Both the position numbers and the translations under genes were made by a program. 64,000 nt of DNA, taken from assembly GCF_000719975.1 (NCBI RefSeq), contig NZ_JOIJ01000010.1, forward strand, positions 1 through 64,000. The letters are read 5' to 3'. The first letter of the stretch is position 1; each line of letters begins with the position of its first letter. This DNA comes from Prauserella rugosa (lineage in GTDB: Bacteria > Actinomycetota > Actinomycetes > Mycobacteriales > Pseudonocardiaceae). The notes under the pieces were generated by a model. That model saw only the letters and a list, made by a program, of their open reading frames with translations, was not told the DNA's origin and searched no databases. Positions 7,147-15,701 of this stretch are shown in pieces.

Positions 7147-9657
7147 GAGGGGGCCCACGTCGGTGATGCGGATGACCGGGGTGCCCGCCTCGTCGGAGGC
7201 GCCGAGGTCGACCTCGGCGCTGATGCCCCAGTCACGGTCGCCCTCGGGGTCGTCGAAGATCTGCCGGACCTTCCACACCTCGGGCTGCTGGTCGATCATC
7301 AGCATCGCCGGGCCGCGGGCGTCGGGGCCGGTGCGGATCTCCTCGTACTCGGCGAAGTACTCGTCGAGCGCGTCGGCCCAGTCGTCGGCATCCCAGCCGT
7401 CGTCGAGTTCGCCCAGCACGTCGTAGGCCTCGCGCGCGGCGAGCTCGACGCGGCGGAACATCTCGTTGCGCACCAGCACACGGAACGCCCGCTCGTTGCG
7501 CGTGACCGGAGGCGGCCCGTCGGGCAACGCCGGTGCGGCCTCGAACGCCCCGCCGTCCTCACCGGGATGACGCAGTGCCTCCCACTCGTCCAGCAGGCTC
7601 GAGTCGACCTGCCGCACCAGTTCCCCGAGCCACTCGATCAGATCGGTCAACGGCTCGGTCTTGGCGTCGTCGGGCACGGTGCGCCGCAGCGTGTCGTAGG
7701 CATCGGCGAGGTACCGCAGCAGCACGCCCTCGGACCGCGCGAGGTTGTAGTGGCCGATGTACTCGACGAAGTTCATCGCCCGCTCGTACATGTCGCGCAC
7801 CACGGACTTCGGGGAGAGCCGGTAGTCGGCGACCCACGGATGCCCCTGGCGATACGTCTCGTACGCGCCCTCGAGCAGCTCCTCGAGCGGCTTCGGGTAG
7901 TCGACCTCCTCGAGCAGGTCCATCCGCTCGTCGTACTCGACACCGCTGGCCTTCATCTCGGCGACGGCCTCGCCGCGCGCCTTGAACCGCTGTTGCGACA
8001 GGATCTGCTTCGGGTCGTCCACCGTGGCCTCCACAATGGACACCACGTCGAGCGCGTAGCTCGGCGACTCGGGATCGAGCAGTTCGATGGCCGCCAGCGC
8101 CAGCGGGGACAGGGGTTGGTTCAGCGCGAAGTCGAACTGCAGGTCCACGGTGAGCCGCACCCGCCTGCCGTCGGCGTCGGGGGTGTCCAGCCGTTCGACG
8201 ACCCCGGCCGCCAGCAGCGCACGGAAGATCGCGATGGCACGGAGGATGTGCCTGCGCTGGGCGGGCCGGTCCTCGTGGTTGTCGGTCAGCAGGTGTCGCA
8301 TGTGGGCGAACGCGTCGCCGGGCCGGGAGATCACGTTGAGCAGCATCGAGTGCGTCACCGTGAAGCTCGACGTCAGCGGCTCCGGCTCGGCGGCGATGAG
8401 CTTCTCGAAGGTCGTCTCGGTCCAGTTGACGAACCCCTCCGGCGCCTTCTTGCGCGTGATCTTGCGCTTCTTCTTGGGGTCGTCGCCGGCCTTCTGCAGC
8501 GCCTTCTCGTTCTCGATGACGTGCTCGGGGGCCTGGACCACCACGTAACCGTCGGTGTCGTAACCCGCACGTCCCGCCCTGCCCGCGATCTGGTGGAACT
8601 CGCGCGCCTTGAGGTGCCGCTGGCGGGTGCCGTCGAACTTGGTCAGCGCCGACAGCACGACCGTCCTGATCGGCACGTTGATGCCCACGCCGAGCGTGTC
8701 GGTGCCGCAGATGAGCTTCAGCAGCCCCGCCTGCGCGAGCTGTTCGACCAGCCTGCGGTACTTCGGCAGCATGCCCGCGTGGTGCACCCCGATCCCGGCG
8801 CGCACGAGCCGCGAGAGCGTCTTGCCGAAGCCCGCCGAGAAGCGGAAGTCGCCGATGGCCTCGGCGATCGCATCCTTCTCCGCGCGCGTGGTGACGTTGA
8901 TGCTCACGAGCGCCTGCGCGCTCTCGATCGCCGCCGCCTGGGAGAAGTGCACGATGTAGACCGGCGCCTGTCCCCCGGACAGCAGTTCGGTCACGGTCTC
9001 GTGAAGCGGCGTCATCGCGTAGCGGAACGTCAGCGGTACCGGCCGCTCGGCGGACGTCACGACGGCGGTCTCGCGGCCCGTGCGCCGGGTCAGGTCCTTC
9101 TCGAAGAACGAGACGTCGCCGAGCGTGGCCGACATGAGCACGAACTGTGCACGCGGCAGCTCGATCAGCGGCACCTGCCAGGCCCAGCCGCGGTCGGGGT
9201 CGGAGTAGAAGTGGAACTCGTCGGCGACCACCTGGCCGACGTCGGCGTCGGCACCGTCGCGCAGCGCGATGTTCGCCAGGATCTCGGCGGTGCAGCAGAT
9301 GATGGGCGCGTCCGGGTTGACCGCCGAGTCGCCGGTCATCATGCCCACGTTGTCCGCACCGAACGTCTCGACGAGTGCGAAGAACTTCTCCGACACCAGG
9401 GCCTTGATCGGCGCCGTGTAGTAGCTGCGTACGCCCCTGGCCAGCGCCGCGAAGTGCGCACCCGTCGCGACCAGGCTCTTCCCGGAGCCGGTCGGGGTCG
9501 ACAGGATGACGTTGGCCCCGGAGACGACCTCGATCAGCGCCTCCTCCTGCGCCGGGTACAGCTCGATGCCACGCTCCAGGGTCCAGGTGGAGAACGCCTC
9601 GAACAGCGTGTCCGGATCGGCATCGGCGGGTACCAGGTCGGCAAGGGAATCAGTCAT
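7138..9657 (-). CDS. DEAD/DEAH-box helicase with DUF3516 C-terminus
   Basis: Superfamily 2 ATP-dependent helicase of 839 residues. Visible motifs: Walker A TPTGSGKS (about 54-61), TAPIKALVSEKF (Ia), DEFH (146-149, motif II), MSATLGD (III) and HQIAGRAGRAGYD (VI). The long C-terminal half matches the DUF3516 extension found in actinobacterial homologues. It is related to Ski2/HelY-type RNA or DNA helicases; the substrate is unknown. The ATG ending at 9657 begins MTDSLADLVPAD, the family start; the longer open frame upstream is not plausible protein. It diverges from the acidic-protein gene; the shared 214-bp gap contains an 8-bp hairpin at 9681-9700. Confidence 0.9.
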   Translation of the reverse strand: MTDSLADLVPADADPDTLFEAFSTWTLERGIELYPAQEEALIEVVSGANVILSTPTGSGKSLVATGAHFAALARGVRSYYTAPIKALVSEKFFALVETFGADNVGMMTGDSAVNPDAPIICCTAEILANIALRDGADADVGQVVADEFHFYSDPDRGWAWQVPLIELPRAQFVLMSATLGDVSFFEKDLTRRTGRETAVVTSAERPVPLTFRYAMTPLHETVTELLSGGQAPVYIVHFSQAAAIESAQALVSINVTTRAEKDAIAEAIGDFRFSAGFGKTLSRLVRAGIGVHHAGMLPKYRRLVEQLAQAGLLKLICGTDTLGVGINVPIRTVVLSALTKFDGTRQRHLKAREFHQIAGRAGRAGYDTDGYVVVQAPEHVIENEKALQKAGDDPKKKRKITRKKAPEGFVNWTETTFEKLIAAEPEPLTSSFTVTHSMLLNVISRPGDAFAHMRHLLTDNHEDRPAQRRHILRAIAIFRALLAAGVVERLDTPDADGRRVRLTVDLQFDFALNQPLSPLALAAIELLDPESPSYALDVVSIVEATVDDPKQILSQQRFKARGEAVAEMKASGVEYDERMDLLEEVDYPKPLEELLEGAYETYRQGHPWVADYRLSPKSVVRDMYERAMNFVEYIGHYNLARSEGVLLRYLADAYDTLRRTVPDDAKTEPLTDLIEWLGELVRQVDSSLLDEWEALRHPGEDGGAFEAAPALPDGPPPVTRNERAFRVLVRNEMFRRVELAAREAYDVLGELDDGWDADDWADALDEYFAEYEEIRTGPDARGPAMLMIDQQPEVWKVRQIFDDPEGDRDWGISAEVDLGASDEAGTPVIRITDVGPLTT

Positions 9658-9871
9658 CGTGACCCAAGGGTCTCTGATGCCGCCTCCGCGGTCGGAGGCG
9701 GGCCACGGCGCCGCCCCGCTCGGAGTCGCACGCCGGTGGCCGTGCCGTCGCGACTTTCGGCCGGTGAGGGGTGATCGCGGAGACGGCGCGGAACCCGTAG
9801 GCTGCATGGCGCGCCCGAGGTGGGTGAATCACCGGGCCGAACGGGCGTATCAGGTTGTGGCGGAGGAAGTA

Positions 9872-11122
9872 ATGGCACAGGACATCATCCCGATCGAGCT
9901 CGGGCTGCCGCAGGGCGATCTCGTCACCCTGTGGGCGCCGCGATGGCGGGAGGACGGCGAGGAGTGGGAAGCCTTCCTCGGCGACGAGGAGGACCTGTAC
10001 GCCTTCCCCGACGCCGCCCACCTGGCCGCCTACGTGCGCACCGCCGAGCAGCACGACCTCGTCGACCACCCGGCGTGGGAGACCGTGCCCGCGCTCAACG
10101 TCCCCGAGCTGATCCCCGACGACGACCACTCCTACGACCTCGTGGGCGTGCCGGAGATGGTCGCGGAGAACCCGGACTCGTGGACCCTGTCCGAACTGGC
10201 CGAGATCGTCGCCATCGTCCGGTCGCTCGCCGACGTGTGCGAGCTCGACGAGGTGCACGAGGTCCTCGACAGCTGCGAGGGGTTCTCGCTGCTGGACCAG
10301 GGCACGCTGCCGTTCAGCGGCCGCGAGGGCAACAAGCTGTGGGACGACCTGTCGGCGACGGTCTCCGAGAAGTGGGACACGATCCTCGACACGATCGACG
10401 ACCTGGTCACGGTGCCGGACGTCGACGCGGCCACGCTCGACACGACCGCCGAGGAGCTCGCCGCGTTCCACGAGGAGTCCGCGGAGGCCGAGGCCGGTGT
10501 GGACTCCGACGAGGAGGAGATCGACGCGGTCGGCGACGACGACTCCGGCGACGAGGAGGAGGAGCTCGGCTTCTGGGGCGAGGTCGGCATCGACCCGATC
10601 AAGATCGTCCTGTCCAACGCCTCGTACTACACGCTGCGCTGCTACCTCGACGACGACCCGGTGTTCCTGGGTTCGGACGGCACCATCGAGGTGTTCACCT
10701 CTCCGAAGGCGCTGGCCCGCAAGCTCGCCGACCCGGGAGAGCTCGCCGACAGCGAACTGGCCGACGTGTCCACATGGGACGAGGTGCTGACCGCGGCCAC
10801 GGCCGGCGAACTCGAGATCGACGTCGACCAGGACAACACCTACGTGTTGGCCGATCTCGACTCCGACCTGGCCGAGGGGCCCGATTCGGTCGACCCCACC
10901 CAGCTCGAGCTGGCCGTCGAGCTGCTCACCGACGCGGCCGACTGGTCCGGGGACGAGACCGTGGGCGAGACGCTCGGTTCGTCGGAGCGGCTCGGCTGGC
11001 TCGTGTCGTACATCCTCAAGCCGGACCCCACCCGGCTCGCCCCGAGTGGACCGTTCGACGACGAGCAGAAGACGTGGCGTCGCCTCGTCGAGGACTTCGA
11101 GGAACGCCTCCACGTCAACTGA
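9872..11122 (+). CDS. Conserved acidic protein of unknown function
   Basis: A 416-residue, very acidic cytoplasmic protein beginning MAQDIIPIELGLPQGDLVTL. It has no signal peptide or membrane segment. A low-complexity Asp/Glu region lies around residues 195-235 (SDEEEIDAVGDDDSGDEEEE) and separates two more ordered halves: an N-terminal half rich in aromatic and acidic residues and a C-terminal half (FWGEVGIDPIKIVLSNASYY). The start is fixed by GGAGGAAG 8 bp upstream. I recall homologues in related actinomycetes but no experimentally known function, so none is assigned. It diverges from the helicase gene. Confidence 0.8.
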   Translation: MAQDIIPIELGLPQGDLVTLWAPRWREDGEEWEAFLGDEEDLYAFPDAAHLAAYVRTAEQHDLVDHPAWETVPALNVPELIPDDDHSYDLVGVPEMVAENPDSWTLSELAEIVAIVRSLADVCELDEVHEVLDSCEGFSLLDQGTLPFSGREGNKLWDDLSATVSEKWDTILDTIDDLVTVPDVDAATLDTTAEELAAFHEESAEAEAGVDSDEEEIDAVGDDDSGDEEEELGFWGEVGIDPIKIVLSNASYYTLRCYLDDDPVFLGSDGTIEVFTSPKALARKLADPGELADSELADVSTWDEVLTAATAGELEIDVDQDNTYVLADLDSDLAEGPDSVDPTQLELAVELLTDAADWSGDETVGETLGSSERLGWLVSYILKPDPTRLAPSGPFDDEQKTWRRLVEDFEERLHVN

Positions 11123-11134
11123 CGCGGGTCCCGC

Positions 11135-12337
11135 TCAGCCGGGCGGACGTTCGCTCCGCACCGGGGTGAACCAGATGGCCAGCACGGGAAACACCGCGGC
11201 CACGCAGAACGCCAGTGCATAGCGGCTGTCGCCGATCACCAGGCCCAGCAGCGGCGGGGTGAGCACGGCGGCCAGGTTCTGCGTCGTGTTCTGCACGCCC
11301 ATCGCGCGGCCTGCCCAGCTGATGCCCGCGAGTTCGGCGGAGGCGGTGAATCCGAGTCCGTTGTCGCTGACGGTGATCACCGCGGCGAGGGTCAACGCCG
11401 CGACCGCCAGCCAGGACCAGGACGCGTCGCCGCCGGCCAACAGCAGCATCACCAGCGCACTCGCCACGGCCAGCGTCCGCATCGGACGGAGTCTGCTGCC
11501 CACCCGGTCCGACCAGTACCCGGCGGCCAACCTGCCGAGCGCGCCGAGTCCCTGCAGGACGGCGAGGAACCAGCCCGCCGCGAGCGCACTCCATCCCTGC
11601 ACCGTCACCAGATACACCGGTGCGAACGCCGAGACGGCGAACTGGGGCACCACGAGCAGAGCGCTGGCGCCGTGCACCCGCCACAACGAACCGGAGCGGT
11701 AGGGCGACGGCGCTTTCACCGGCCGGGAACGGTCGACCTCCGGCCTCGGTGGATCGACCACCAGCCAGGCCACCAGCACCGCGACGACGAGCGCGAAGCA
11801 GGCCGGGAACAGCATCGCCGCGCGGAACCCCGCGTACTCGGCGAGTGGGGGCAGTGCGAGCGCCGCGATCCCGACCCCGAGCGGCTGGGCCGTCTGCCGG
11901 ATGCCCATCGCGACGCCGCGTTCGCCTGCGTCGAACCAGCCCATGACGACCCGTCCGCTGGCGGCGTTGACCGACGCCGTGCACGCCCCGGCCGCGACGA
12001 ACAGGCCGAACAGCACCGGAAGCGTCGTCGTCGCCAGTCCCGCGGCGAGCAGGAACAGCCCGGAGGCGCCGAGACCGAGGGCCATGACGACGCGTTCGCC
12101 GTAACGGTCGGCGGCCGCGCCCCAGAGGATCAGCGTCAGCAACAGTCCGACGCTCGGTGCAACGACGACGGTGCCCGCCTGGCTCAGCGTGAGGTGCTCG
12201 GTGCGTTGCATCGCGGGCACGAGGAAGGGGATGCCGAACAGGAACGCACAGCTCGCGGTCTGCGCGCTGAGTCCGAGCGCGAGGATGCGCCATCGGAGCC
12301 TGCTGCCGGAGCGCTGCGCCTCGCCCGCTCCCACCAT
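11135..12337 (-). CDS. MFS transporter
   Basis: A 400-residue major facilitator with about 12 hydrophobic segments in two halves. After the second segment GAAADRYGERVVMALG resembles the MFS A-motif (GxxxDRxGRR), and the second half has GYWSDRVGSRLRPM. MGIRQTAQPLGVGIAALALPP resembles motif C of exporters or organic-anion porters. Substrate unknown. An in-frame ATG 16 nt further upstream (ending at 12353) is an alternative start. Convergent with the acidic-protein gene, 12 bp apart. Confidence 0.88.
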   Translation of the reverse strand: MVGAGEAQRSGSRLRWRILALGLSAQTASCAFLFGIPFLVPAMQRTEHLTLSQAGTVVVAPSVGLLLTLILWGAAADRYGERVVMALGLGASGLFLLAAGLATTTLPVLFGLFVAAGACTASVNAASGRVVMGWFDAGERGVAMGIRQTAQPLGVGIAALALPPLAEYAGFRAAMLFPACFALVVAVLVAWLVVDPPRPEVDRSRPVKAPSPYRSGSLWRVHGASALLVVPQFAVSAFAPVYLVTVQGWSALAAGWFLAVLQGLGALGRLAAGYWSDRVGSRLRPMRTLAVASALVMLLLAGGDASWSWLAVAALTLAAVITVSDNGLGFTASAELAGISWAGRAMGVQNTTQNLAAVLTPPLLGLVIGDSRYALAFCVAAVFPVLAIWFTPVRSERPPG

Positions 12338-12394
12338 GTCTGGCTCCCACCATTCAAGACGAAGATCCTGGATGGTGGACCTTAGTTTGCGTGG

Positions 12395-13024
12395 CTAACC
12401 TTCACAAGCGAGCGAATGGGCCTCACGAAGATCACGGCCCGTGTAGGCGTGGGTCGCCAGGTCGCCGACGTGGTGGTCCGCGTTGACCGCAACCGACACC
12501 GGCACGCTGCCGAACAGGGCCACGTCGGACCACGAATCGCCGTAGGCGACACAGTCGGCCCTGGTCACCCCGAAGGCCGCACACAGCTCGTCGGCGATCC
12601 GCACCTTGGAATCGGGGGTGTGGATACCCGCGGGGTCGACCGGTTCCCGGAACGGCACGGCCGGCCACGGGGAACCGTGCGCGGCGTGGGCACCCCATGG
12701 AAGCAGGCGCTCGACGAAGAAGTTCGGCGAGATCGAGATGACGGCGCAGTGCTCACCGCGCGCCCGGATGTCGGCCCAGGTCTCGCGGATGCCCTCGAGC
12801 CACGGCGCACCGTCGAACGCGGCGACCACGTGGTCCTCGGTGAGCGCGCTCCACAGCGCGTGCGCGCGGCGGGCGAACTCGCCGGGTTCGAGCAGCCCGT
12901 CGGCGAAGGCGCGTTCGAGGTCGAGGATCTCCGCCTCGACCCCGATCTGCTTCGACAACTCGATCGCCGCGGCCGACCCGTGGATCAACGTGCCGTCCAT
13001 GTCGAACAGGTGGAGTCGCGTCAT
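12395..13024 (-). CDS. HAD-family phosphatase, SerB-like
   Basis: A 209-residue soluble haloacid dehalogenase-type hydrolase. Motif I is LHLFDMDGTLI with the nucleophilic Asp near residue 8; motif II is the Ser in AVISISPNF; the motif III lysine is probably in TPDSKVRIADEL; motif IV is VAYGDSWSDVALF. This matches the phosphoserine-phosphatase-like group, but the substrate is not fixed. The ATG at 13024 is preferred to an upstream start because a TACATT hexamer lies 8 nt before it, consistent with a leaderless mRNA. It is codirectional with the MFS gene, 57 bp away. Confidence 0.85.
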   Translation of the reverse strand: MTRLHLFDMDGTLIHGSAAAIELSKQIGVEAEILDLERAFADGLLEPGEFARRAHALWSALTEDHVVAAFDGAPWLEGIRETWADIRARGEHCAVISISPNFFVERLLPWGAHAAHGSPWPAVPFREPVDPAGIHTPDSKVRIADELCAAFGVTRADCVAYGDSWSDVALFGSVPVSVAVNADHHVGDLATHAYTGRDLREAHSLACEG

Positions 13025-13087
13025 CGCGACGCAATGTAGCCGACTCCCACCGGCTGACACGAACGGATTTCCTCACTCCCGTCCGCC

Positions 13088-13117
13088 CCCGTCCGCGCCC
13101 GGCCGGGCGCGGACGGG
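13088..13117 (-). terminator. Perfect 30-nt palindrome after add
   Basis: CCCGTCCGCGCCCGG is followed immediately by its exact reverse complement, giving a 15-bp stem 32 bp beyond the add stop codon. No T tract follows. It also lies just upstream of the HAD gene promoter. Confidence 0.6.
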
Positions 13118-13149
13118 CAGGCCGCCGGGCGGGGAAAGTCGCGTGGCGG

Positions 13150-14244
13150 CTACGCCATCAGCGCCGCGTAGCCGGGCTTGATGACGTTGTTGATCACGTC
13201 GAGCCGCTGATCGAAATCCATGAACGCGGATTTCATCGCGTTGATCGTGAACCACTGAAGATCGGCCCAGTCGTAGCTGAAGGCGTCGACGAGCGCCGCG
13301 AACTCCGACGACATGGAGCAGCCGCTCATCAACCGGTTGTCGGTGTTGACCGTGACCCGGAAACGCAGCTTCGCGAGCAAGCCGAACGGATGCTCGGCGA
13401 TCGAACTCGCCGCTCCCGTCTGGACGTTCGAGGACGGGCACAGCTCGAGCGGGATCCGCCGGTCCCGCACATAGGCGGCGAGCCTGCCGAGCCCGACCTC
13501 ACCGTCCGCGGAGATCTTCACGTCGTCGGCGATCCGCACACCGTGTCCGAGCCGTTCCGCACCGCAGTGCTGAATGGCCTCCCAAATCGACGCCAGGCCG
13601 AAAGCCTCGCCCGCGTGAATGGTGAAATGGCCATTGTTGGAACGCATGTACTCGAATGCGTCGAGATTTCGCGTGGGCGGGTAGCCGGCCTCCGGTCCCG
13701 CAATATCGAAACCGGCGACCCCGGAATCGCGATGCCGAATGGTGAGTTCGGCGATTTCCGAGGCGCGCGCATGCTGGCGCATCGCACAGAGCAGCTGGCG
13801 CGCCTGGATCCGGTGGCCCGCGGCGTTCGCCTTGCGTTCACCCTCCGTGATGCCGTCGCTGACAGCCCTCACCACCGCATCGAGTGACAGCCCACGTTCG
13901 ACGAACAGCTCGGGGGCGTAGCGCAGCTCGGCGTAGACGACCCCGTCGTCGGCCAGGTCCTCGACCGCCTCCGCGGCGACCCTCGCGAGCGCGTCCTCGG
14001 TCTGCATCACGCCGCAGGTGTGCGCGAACGTCTCGAGGTACTTCTCCAGCGAGCCCGAGTCCGCGGCCTCGGTGAACCAGCGGCCGAGTTCGTCGACGTC
14101 GGTGGTCGGAAGCCCGTCGTAACCGGTGCTGTCCGCCAGCTCGACGACGGTGCGGGGACGCAAGCCGCCGTCCAGGTGATCGTGGAGCAGAACCTTCGGG
14201 GCCTGACGTAGTTCTTCCCTGCTCGGGGCACTTGTGGTGTCCAT
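13150..14244 (-). CDS. add: Adenosine deaminase
   Basis: Hydrolytic deamination of (deoxy)adenosine to (deoxy)inosine in purine salvage; cytoplasmic zinc enzyme of the amidohydrolase superfamily. The 364-residue length is typical. Motifs: [10 protein letters not shown] (zinc histidines near residues 21-23), [18 protein letters not shown] (zinc His and catalytic Glu), ERLGHGVRI (catalytic His) and [10 protein letters not shown] (metal and catalytic Asp). ELCPSSN is also present. It faces away from the coiled-coil gene and is followed by a long palindrome. Inosine produced here could be split by the nucleoside hydrolase at 36.1 kb. Confidence 0.96.
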   Translation of the reverse strand: MDTTSAPSREELRQAPKVLLHDHLDGGLRPRTVVELADSTGYDGLPTTDVDELGRWFTEAADSGSLEKYLETFAHTCGVMQTEDALARVAAEAVEDLADDGVVYAELRYAPELFVERGLSLDAVVRAVSDGITEGERKANAAGHRIQARQLLCAMRQHARASEIAELTIRHRDSGVAGFDIAGPEAGYPPTRNLDAFEYMRSNNGHFTIHAGEAFGLASIWEAIQHCGAERLGHGVRIADDVKISADGEVGLGRLAAYVRDRRIPLELCPSSNVQTGAASSIAEHPFGLLAKLRFRVTVNTDNRLMSGCSMSSEFAALVDAFSYDWADLQWFTINAMKSAFMDFDQRLDVINNVIKPGYAALMA

Positions 14245-14555
14245 GTAGTGACACTACTCTCCCGCGGCCTGCCCGCGAGCGGACCCGCAGCGACGCCGAG
14301 ATGGCCTCCGGGCGACTTTCGTCGGAACCCGCCTAACCTCCCGAACCAGCCTGCCGAACCACTCCCGCGACCCGTCCGCAAACGGTTGACCGCTTCGTTG
14401 TTTTCGCGGGGCAGCGGGGTGCGGCGAAGGCGATACCGAGACGAACGGACGCGATGTCACGCGCAATTTCCCGGGGGCGCTAGCCGCGCCATTCCGGCGA
14501 TGGATAGGCTGCCGAACACGTCCCATCCTTTTCCCCGCCGATGAAGGACACCGCA
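14245..14555. other. Divergent intergenic region, add / coiled-coil gene
   Basis: 311 bp of non-coding DNA that must hold the promoters of add and of the coiled-coil gene. No long inverted repeat, known operator or small gene was recognised; a T-rich stretch (CATCCTTTTCCCC, about 14524-14536) lies just before the right-hand gene. Confidence 0.5.
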
Positions 14556-15611
14556 GTGACGACTGACAACCAACTCGCAGCTCCGTCCTTCGACCGGATG
14601 CGCAACATGCTGGTGCGCGCGGCCGAGGTCCGAGAGAGCGAACAGCAGCAGATCTTCGACGCGCTCGACGACATCTACGCCCGTCTCGCTCCGGTCGACT
14701 CCCTCGGCGCGGTGCGCAAGCGCCTGTCCGAGCTGCCCGACCGTACCGAGGTCGGCGTGCTGGCCGAGCGGCTCGACGAGGCCATGACGCGCATGGAGGC
14801 CCAGGACAACGCGATCGCCGAGCTGGGCCGCTCGGTCGAGGCGATCGTCGACAAACTCGCCAAGCCGTTCGCGCAGCTGGACGGCAGGCTCGAGGGTGTC
14901 GCGGCGAAGTTCGAGGCCGTCGCGGGCCGGATGGACGGTCTCGAGGACAAGCTCGAGAACATCCACCGCCGCATCGACGAACTCGGCGGGCACCTGAGCA
15001 AGCAGGACGACAAGCTCGACGCGATGCCGACGACGGTCGGCACGCCCGTGCGGGAGCGCATCGACGCGCTGGAGACCGGGCTCAAGGAGCGGCTCGAGCG
15101 GCTCGAGTCCGACGCCAAGGAGCGGATCACCGCCTCGACCGAGACCGTCAAGACCACCGTGTCGGAGACGGCGGAGGCCATCGACCCGACCGAGCGGCTC
15201 GAGAAGCTGGCCGAGCGCCTCGAGCAGGTCACGGGCAAGCTCGACGACCTCAGCACGCGGGTCGACAAGGTGGAGGACGACGTCACGGGCCGCATCGGCG
15301 ACCTGGACGGCTCCGTGCGCTCCGGCTTCGCCGGCGTCGAGTCGACGCTGTCGAAGCAGCCGGACAGCGACGAGGTCACCTCGGTGGTGCAGAAGAGCGG
15401 CGAGGAGTCGGTGCGCCGCATCGGCGGTCAGCTCGACGAGGCGATGGCGACGTTCGCGGAGCTCATGCTCGGCGGCGGACCCGCACCGCAGACCGTGGCC
15501 GTGCAGCCGCCCGCGCCGCGGCAGCCGCGTCGCCGCAACGGCGGCAGCAGGCAGAAGGCCGACGCGAAGGCCAAGAACAACGGCTCGTCCCCCGACGACG
15601 CGGACGACTGA
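14556..15611 (+). CDS. Long coiled-coil protein
   Basis: A protein of about 351 residues dominated by heptad-like repeats from about residue 15 to 295 (RLDEAMTRMEAQDNAIAELG, ERLEKLAERLEQVTGKLDDL), with many charged residues and no membrane segment. The last 60 residues are Pro/Ala/Arg/Lys-rich and probably disordered. GTG 14556 is chosen because GAAGGA lies 7 nt upstream; an in-frame ATG at 14541 would add five residues (MKDTA). Filament or scaffold roles are possible, but nothing in the sequence fixes one. It converges on deoA with a 25-bp-stem palindrome between. Confidence 0.75.
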   Translation: MTTDNQLAAPSFDRMRNMLVRAAEVRESEQQQIFDALDDIYARLAPVDSLGAVRKRLSELPDRTEVGVLAERLDEAMTRMEAQDNAIAELGRSVEAIVDKLAKPFAQLDGRLEGVAAKFEAVAGRMDGLEDKLENIHRRIDELGGHLSKQDDKLDAMPTTVGTPVRERIDALETGLKERLERLESDAKERITASTETVKTTVSETAEAIDPTERLEKLAERLEQVTGKLDDLSTRVDKVEDDVTGRIGDLDGSVRSGFAGVESTLSKQPDSDEVTSVVQKSGEESVRRIGGQLDEAMATFAELMLGGGPAPQTVAVQPPAPRQPRRRNGGSRQKADAKAKNNGSSPDDADD

Positions 15612-15632
15612 CACCGCCCCTCGGGGTTTCAG

Positions 15633-15687
15633 AGCTCCCAAGGGCCCCATGGTTGCGTTCAGCGCAACCATGGGGCCCTTGGGAGCT
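15633..15687. repeat. Long intergenic palindrome, copy 1
   Basis: A perfect 25-bp stem with a TTCAG loop; the inner arm reads GGGCCCCATGGTTGCG. It lies between convergent genes (coiled-coil and deoA) and could terminate both. Two related copies occur at 23652 and 32421. Confidence 0.93.
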
Positions 15688-15701
15688 TCTTCGTGTGCGG
15701 G

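Noticed and set aside
10132..10617. Serine-rich minus-strand frame opposite the acidic protein
   Set aside because: It is the antisense of Asp/Glu codons (GAC/GAG read as Ser/Leu-type codons), a known artefact of acidic low-complexity genes.
12375..12398. IdeR/DtxR-like iron box upstream of the MFS gene
   Set aside because: One half (AGGTTAGCC) fits the consensus but the other half does not; overall match is about 11 of 19, and a similar TGGCTAACCTT at 28678 seems to be a promoter element.
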